From UMGS172 sp045648145 (GTDB lineage Bacteria; Bacillota; Clostridia; Oscillospirales; Acutalibacteraceae), in contig JAZRNK010000019.1 in the NCBI GenBank assembly GCA_045648145.1, positions 1 through 8,742 of the forward strand: 8,742 nucleotides of DNA, given 5' to 3'. Of this stretch, positions 6,580 through 8,742 are shown piece after piece; within the stretch, counting starts at the first letter, position 1, and each line of letters opens with the position of its first letter. The position numbers and the translations under genes are program-made. Below the pieces are notes generated by a model. The model had not been told where the DNA came from. It saw only the letters and a program-made list of their open reading frames with translations, and made no database searches.

Positions 6580-7347
6580 TTATTTACTTGCAGCGGCAAC
6601 AATGATGGAGAAATCCTCAGCCTTGAGTGAAGCGCCACCGATAAGTCCGCCGTCAACGTTAACCTTTGCAACAAGCTCGTCTGCATTTTTGGCGTTCATG
6701 CTTCCGCCGTACTGAACAGTAACGGTTTCGGCAACATCCTTGCCGTAAACCTCTGCAATAGCTTCTCTTACGTAGCCGTTACCCTCGTCAGCCTGGTCTG
6801 CAGTTGCAGTAACACCGGTGCCGATAGCCCAAACAGGCTCGTAAGCAATGATAATGTTCTTAAGGTCGTCCTTAGAAACGTTTGTAAGTGCCATTTTAGT
6901 CTGGAATTTAAGTAAGGTTTCGGTGTAGCCAAGCTCTCTCTGCTCAAGAGTCTCACCAACACAAACGATAGCCTTTAAGCCTGCCTTGACAGCGGCAAGA
7001 GTGCGAAGGTTAACGGTCTGGTCGGTTTCGCCAAAGTACTGACGGCGCTCGCTGTGACCGATAACTACATATTCAACACCAAGCTCGGTAAGCATATTAG
7101 CGGCGATTTCACCGGTGTAAGCACCACTCTCTTTAAAGTGAACGTTTTCAGCACCAATTTTGATGTTAGAACCCTTTGCTGCTTCAATAGCTGCAGGGAT
7201 GTCAACGTAAGGAACACAAAGAACAACGTCACAACCTGCGTCTTTTACTAAAGGCTTCATTTCGTTAATAAGTGCGGTTGTTTCAGCCGGTGTTTTGTTC
7301 ATTTTCCAGTTACCTGCAATAACTGCTTTACGAACTGATTTATTCAT
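6580..7347 (-). CDS. tpiA: Triosephosphate isomerase
   Basis: This cytoplasmic TIM-barrel enzyme interconverts dihydroxyacetone phosphate and glyceraldehyde 3-phosphate. The 255 residues are typical. N13 and K15 lie in AGNWKMN, the electrophile H98 in VIGHSERR, and the catalytic base E170 in AYEPVWAIGTG, whose end forms the mobile loop 6. The phosphate-binding YGGSM (213-217) and GGLIGGASL (233-241) are present. GGAGG lies 7 nt before the ATG. It is the middle gene of the operon, with 69 nt to pgk upstream (holding a hairpin) and 19 nt to gpmI downstream. The gene uses the same codon style as its neighbours, and nothing suggests transfer. Confidence 0.98.
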   Translation of the reverse strand: MNKSVRKAVIAGNWKMNKTPAETTALINEMKPLVKDAGCDVVLCVPYVDIPAAIEAAKGSNIKIGAENVHFKESGAYTGEIAANMLTELGVEYVVIGHSERRQYFGETDQTVNLRTLAAVKAGLKAIVCVGETLEQRELGYTETLLKFQTKMALTNVSKDDLKNIIIAYEPVWAIGTGVTATADQADEGNGYVREAIAEVYGKDVAETVTVQYGGSMNAKNADELVAKVNVDGGLIGGASLKAEDFSIIVAAASK

Positions 7348-7374
7348 AATTAATCCTCCAAATATACAATATTT

Positions 7375-7408
7375 GCGGCATAGAAGTAATTTCCATGCCG
7401 CGTTTTTT
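7375..7408 (+). terminator. Hairpin between pgk and tpiA with its T-tract on the plus (antisense) strand
   Basis: GCGGCAT (7375-7381) pairs with ATGCCGC (7395-7401), with three more inner pairs (GAA/TTC) after one A-C mismatch and a 5-nt loop. On the plus strand a T6 run (7403-7408) follows, giving a terminator form. On the minus strand, where the genes are read, the hairpin is preceded by A6 and followed by AAATATTG, so it should not stop operon transcription well. It may stabilise the message or mark a processing point. Confidence 0.5.
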
Positions 7409-7416
7409 ACTACAAA

Positions 7417-8628
7417 TTATTTATCGTTAACTGCTGCAATACCGGGAAGCTCTTTGCCCTCAAGGAACTCAAGAGAAGCGCCGCCACCGGTTGAAATGTG
7501 ACTCATCTTGCTGCCAAAACCGAGTGTGTTAACAGCTGCAGCCGAGTCACCGCCACCGATAATTGTGGTTGCGTCGGTTTCTGCAAGGCTCTTAGCAACG
7601 GCAATAGTACCCTTTGCAAGAGTGGGGTTCTCAAATACACCCATAGGTCCGTTCCAAACAACAGTCTTGGCAGACTTTACAGCCTCAGCGTAAAGCTCTG
7701 CAGTCTTTGTGCCAATGTCAAGACCCATATAGTCATCAGGAATTTTGTCTGCATCAACAACGATAACCTCAACAGGTCCGTCGATGGGGTCAGGGAATAC
7801 CTTACCAACTGTGCAGTCAACAGGGAGGAGAAGCTTAACGCCGTTTTCTTCAGCCTTTTTCATCATCTCTTTGCAGTACTCAATCTTCTCTGCGTCAAGA
7901 AGTGATGTACCAACGCCGTAGCCCTTAGCAGCAAGGAAGGTGTAAGCCATACCGCCGCCAACGATAACAGTGTCAGCCTTGGTAAGAAGATTTTCAATAA
8001 CAGGGAGCTTGTCTGCAACCTTAGCGCCACCGAGAATGGTGACAAAGGGGCGCTCGGGGTTTTCAACAGCGCCACCGAGGAACTTAAGCTCTTTCTGCAT
8101 GAGGTAACCAACAGCAGCCTCTTCAACAAAAGCGGTTACGCCAACGGTAGAGCAGTGAGCTCTGTGAGCTGCACCGAAAGCATCGTTAACGTAGATTTCG
8201 AAAAGAGAAGCAAGCTCTTTTGATAAAGCTTCGCCGTTCTTGGTTTCTTCTGCGCGGTAACGGGTGTTCTGTAAAAGAACAACATCGCCGTCGTTCATAG
8301 CAGCAACAGCCTTTTTAGCATTTTCACCAACAACACAATCATCAGCTGCAAAAACAACGTCTTTGCCCAAATGCTCGCTAAGTCTTACAGCAACAGGAGC
8401 AAGACTGAGTTCAGGCTTGGGTTCGCCCTTCGGCTTGCCTAAGTGAGAGCAAAGAATAACCTTGCCGCCGTCGTTGATAAGCTTCTTAATGGTAGGGAGT
8501 GCTGCAACAATTCTGTTTTCGTCGGTGATAACGCCGTTTTTAAGCGGAACGTTAAAATCGCAACGTACAAGAACGCGTTTGCCCTTTACGTTGATGTCAT
8601 CGACAGTCTTTTTGTTTAATACTGACAT
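7417..8628 (-). CDS. pgk: Phosphoglycerate kinase
   Basis: This cytoplasmic enzyme transfers phosphate from 1,3-bisphosphoglycerate to ADP, giving ATP and 3-phosphoglycerate. The protein has 403 residues, somewhat longer than the B. subtilis enzyme but within the family range. The N-terminal 3PGA-binding half shows VRCDFNVPL (21-29), DENRI (36-40), SHLGKPKG (61-68), NTRYRAEE (121-128) and AHRAHCST (154-161). The C-terminal nucleotide half shows GGAKVADKL (200-208), GGGMAYTFL (224-232), DIGTKT (304-309), WNGPMGVFE (325-333), and GGGDSAAAV (358-366) followed by STGGGASLEFLEG (379-391). AAGGA lies 9 nt before the ATG. It is the first gene of the operon in this window, with its own promoter and a Rex-type operator upstream. 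A gap (GAPDH) gene often sits upstream in Firmicutes but is not visible here. Confidence 0.98.
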   Translation of the reverse strand: MSVLNKKTVDDINVKGKRVLVRCDFNVPLKNGVITDENRIVAALPTIKKLINDGGKVILCSHLGKPKGEPKPELSLAPVAVRLSEHLGKDVVFAADDCVVGENAKKAVAAMNDGDVVLLQNTRYRAEETKNGEALSKELASLFEIYVNDAFGAAHRAHCSTVGVTAFVEEAAVGYLMQKELKFLGGAVENPERPFVTILGGAKVADKLPVIENLLTKADTVIVGGGMAYTFLAAKGYGVGTSLLDAEKIEYCKEMMKKAEENGVKLLLPVDCTVGKVFPDPIDGPVEVIVVDADKIPDDYMGLDIGTKTAELYAEAVKSAKTVVWNGPMGVFENPTLAKGTIAVAKSLAETDATTIIGGGDSAAAVNTLGFGSKMSHISTGGGASLEFLEGKELPGIAAVNDK

Positions 8629-8652
8629 ATGAGTTCATCCTTTCAGAAATAA

Positions 8653-8670
8653 TTGTCAAATTTTGAACAA
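8653..8670 (-). promoter_or_regulatory. Candidate Rex operator over the pgk transcription start
   Basis: The 18-bp dyad TTGTCAAATTTTGAACAA (plus strand) matches the Rex consensus TTGTTAANNNNTTAACAA at 12 of 14 defined positions, including both outer TTGT/ACAA ends. It begins 4 bp downstream of the predicted -10 and so covers the start site, where a bound repressor would block polymerase. Rex is the NADH/NAD+-sensing repressor of fermentative and some glycolytic genes in Gram-positive bacteria. The match is seen in the sequence; regulation is inferred. Confidence 0.55.
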
Positions 8671-8674
8671 TCTT

Positions 8675-8703
8675 ATTTTATCTTATTATCATCCATTTTT
8701 CAA
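8675..8703 (-). promoter_or_regulatory. Sigma-A promoter of the pgk-tpiA-gpmI operon
   Basis: On the minus strand TTGAAA (8703-8698) and TAAAAT (8680-8675) are separated by exactly 17 bp, each one or two bases from consensus. The predicted start near 8668 gives a leader of about 40 nt before the pgk ATG. Confidence 0.75.
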
Positions 8704-8716
8704 GATGATATTAACA

Positions 8717-8742
8717 ACAAAAAGCAATTTTTGTGTTTTTTT
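8717..8742. other. A/T-rich hairpin with T-tract at the window edge
   Basis: ACAAAAA (8717-8723) and TTTTTGT (8728-8734) can form a 7-bp stem with a GCAA loop, followed on the plus strand by G and T7 to the window end. The stem has only one G-C pair, so terminator strength is doubtful. On the minus strand it could be part of the 3' region of an upstream gene outside the window. No coding sequence is seen between 8629 and 8742. Confidence 0.25.

Noticed and set aside
7359..7392. Possible internal promoter before tpiA (TTACTT-N17-TATATT on the minus strand)
   Set aside because: The -35 matches poorly and the predicted start would fall within or next to the tpiA ribosome binding site, leaving almost no leader.
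7498..7905. Open frame of 135 codons on the plus strand within pgk
   Set aside because: It is wholly antisense to a clearly conserved pgk, with no ribosome binding site or recognisable protein pattern.

Overview
The window looks like chromosomal DNA from a low-GC, Gram-positive, anaerobe-type Firmicute, most likely class Clostridia (Oscillospirales/Ruminococcaceae-like). This is inferred from AT-rich intergenic DNA, strong AGGAGG-type ribosome binding sites, GTG/TTG starts, and the style of the proteins: a class A PBP with an acidic cytoplasmic arm and a Ser/Thr-rich tail, an S41 protease beside a catalytic M23 peptidase, and a pgk-tpiA-gpmI glycolytic block. No mobile element, tRNA, rRNA, CRISPR array, phage gene or broken gene is visible.

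Layout. Bases 2-637 (+) hold the C-terminal part of a coiled-coil M23 zinc endopeptidase, followed by a hairpin at 646-672. Bases 718-1917 (+) encode a membrane-anchored PDZ/S41 processing protease. A small membrane-anchored protein resembling the BofC C-terminal domain lies on the opposite strand (1905-2243) and overlaps the S41 gene tail-to-tail by 13 bp. The 150-bp gap before 2406 is a divergent promoter region containing an exact match to the WalR box. Bases 2406-4973 (+) encode a complete bifunctional class A penicillin-binding protein. A strong bidirectional terminator at 4978-5015 separates this cell-envelope half from the glycolytic half.

The glycolytic half is a minus-strand operon read pgk (8628-7417), tpiA (7347-6580), gpmI (6560-5028). 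It converts 1,3-bisphosphoglycerate to 3-phosphoglycerate and then 2-phosphoglycerate, with TpiA interconverting the triose phosphates. A near-consensus sigma-A promoter (8675-8703) drives it, and an 18-bp dyad matching the NADH-sensing repressor Rex at 12 of 14 defined positions covers the predicted start site. A hairpin whose T-tract faces the antisense direction lies between pgk and tpiA.

All the genes belong to known families and their catalytic residues are intact. I do not see an undescribed multi-gene system. The most interesting signals are regulatory (the WalR-type box at the PBP promoter and the Rex-type operator at the pgk promoter) and the pairing of a PDZ/S41 protease with a BofC-like anchored protein, which recalls the protease/inhibitor logic of sporulation checkpoints.
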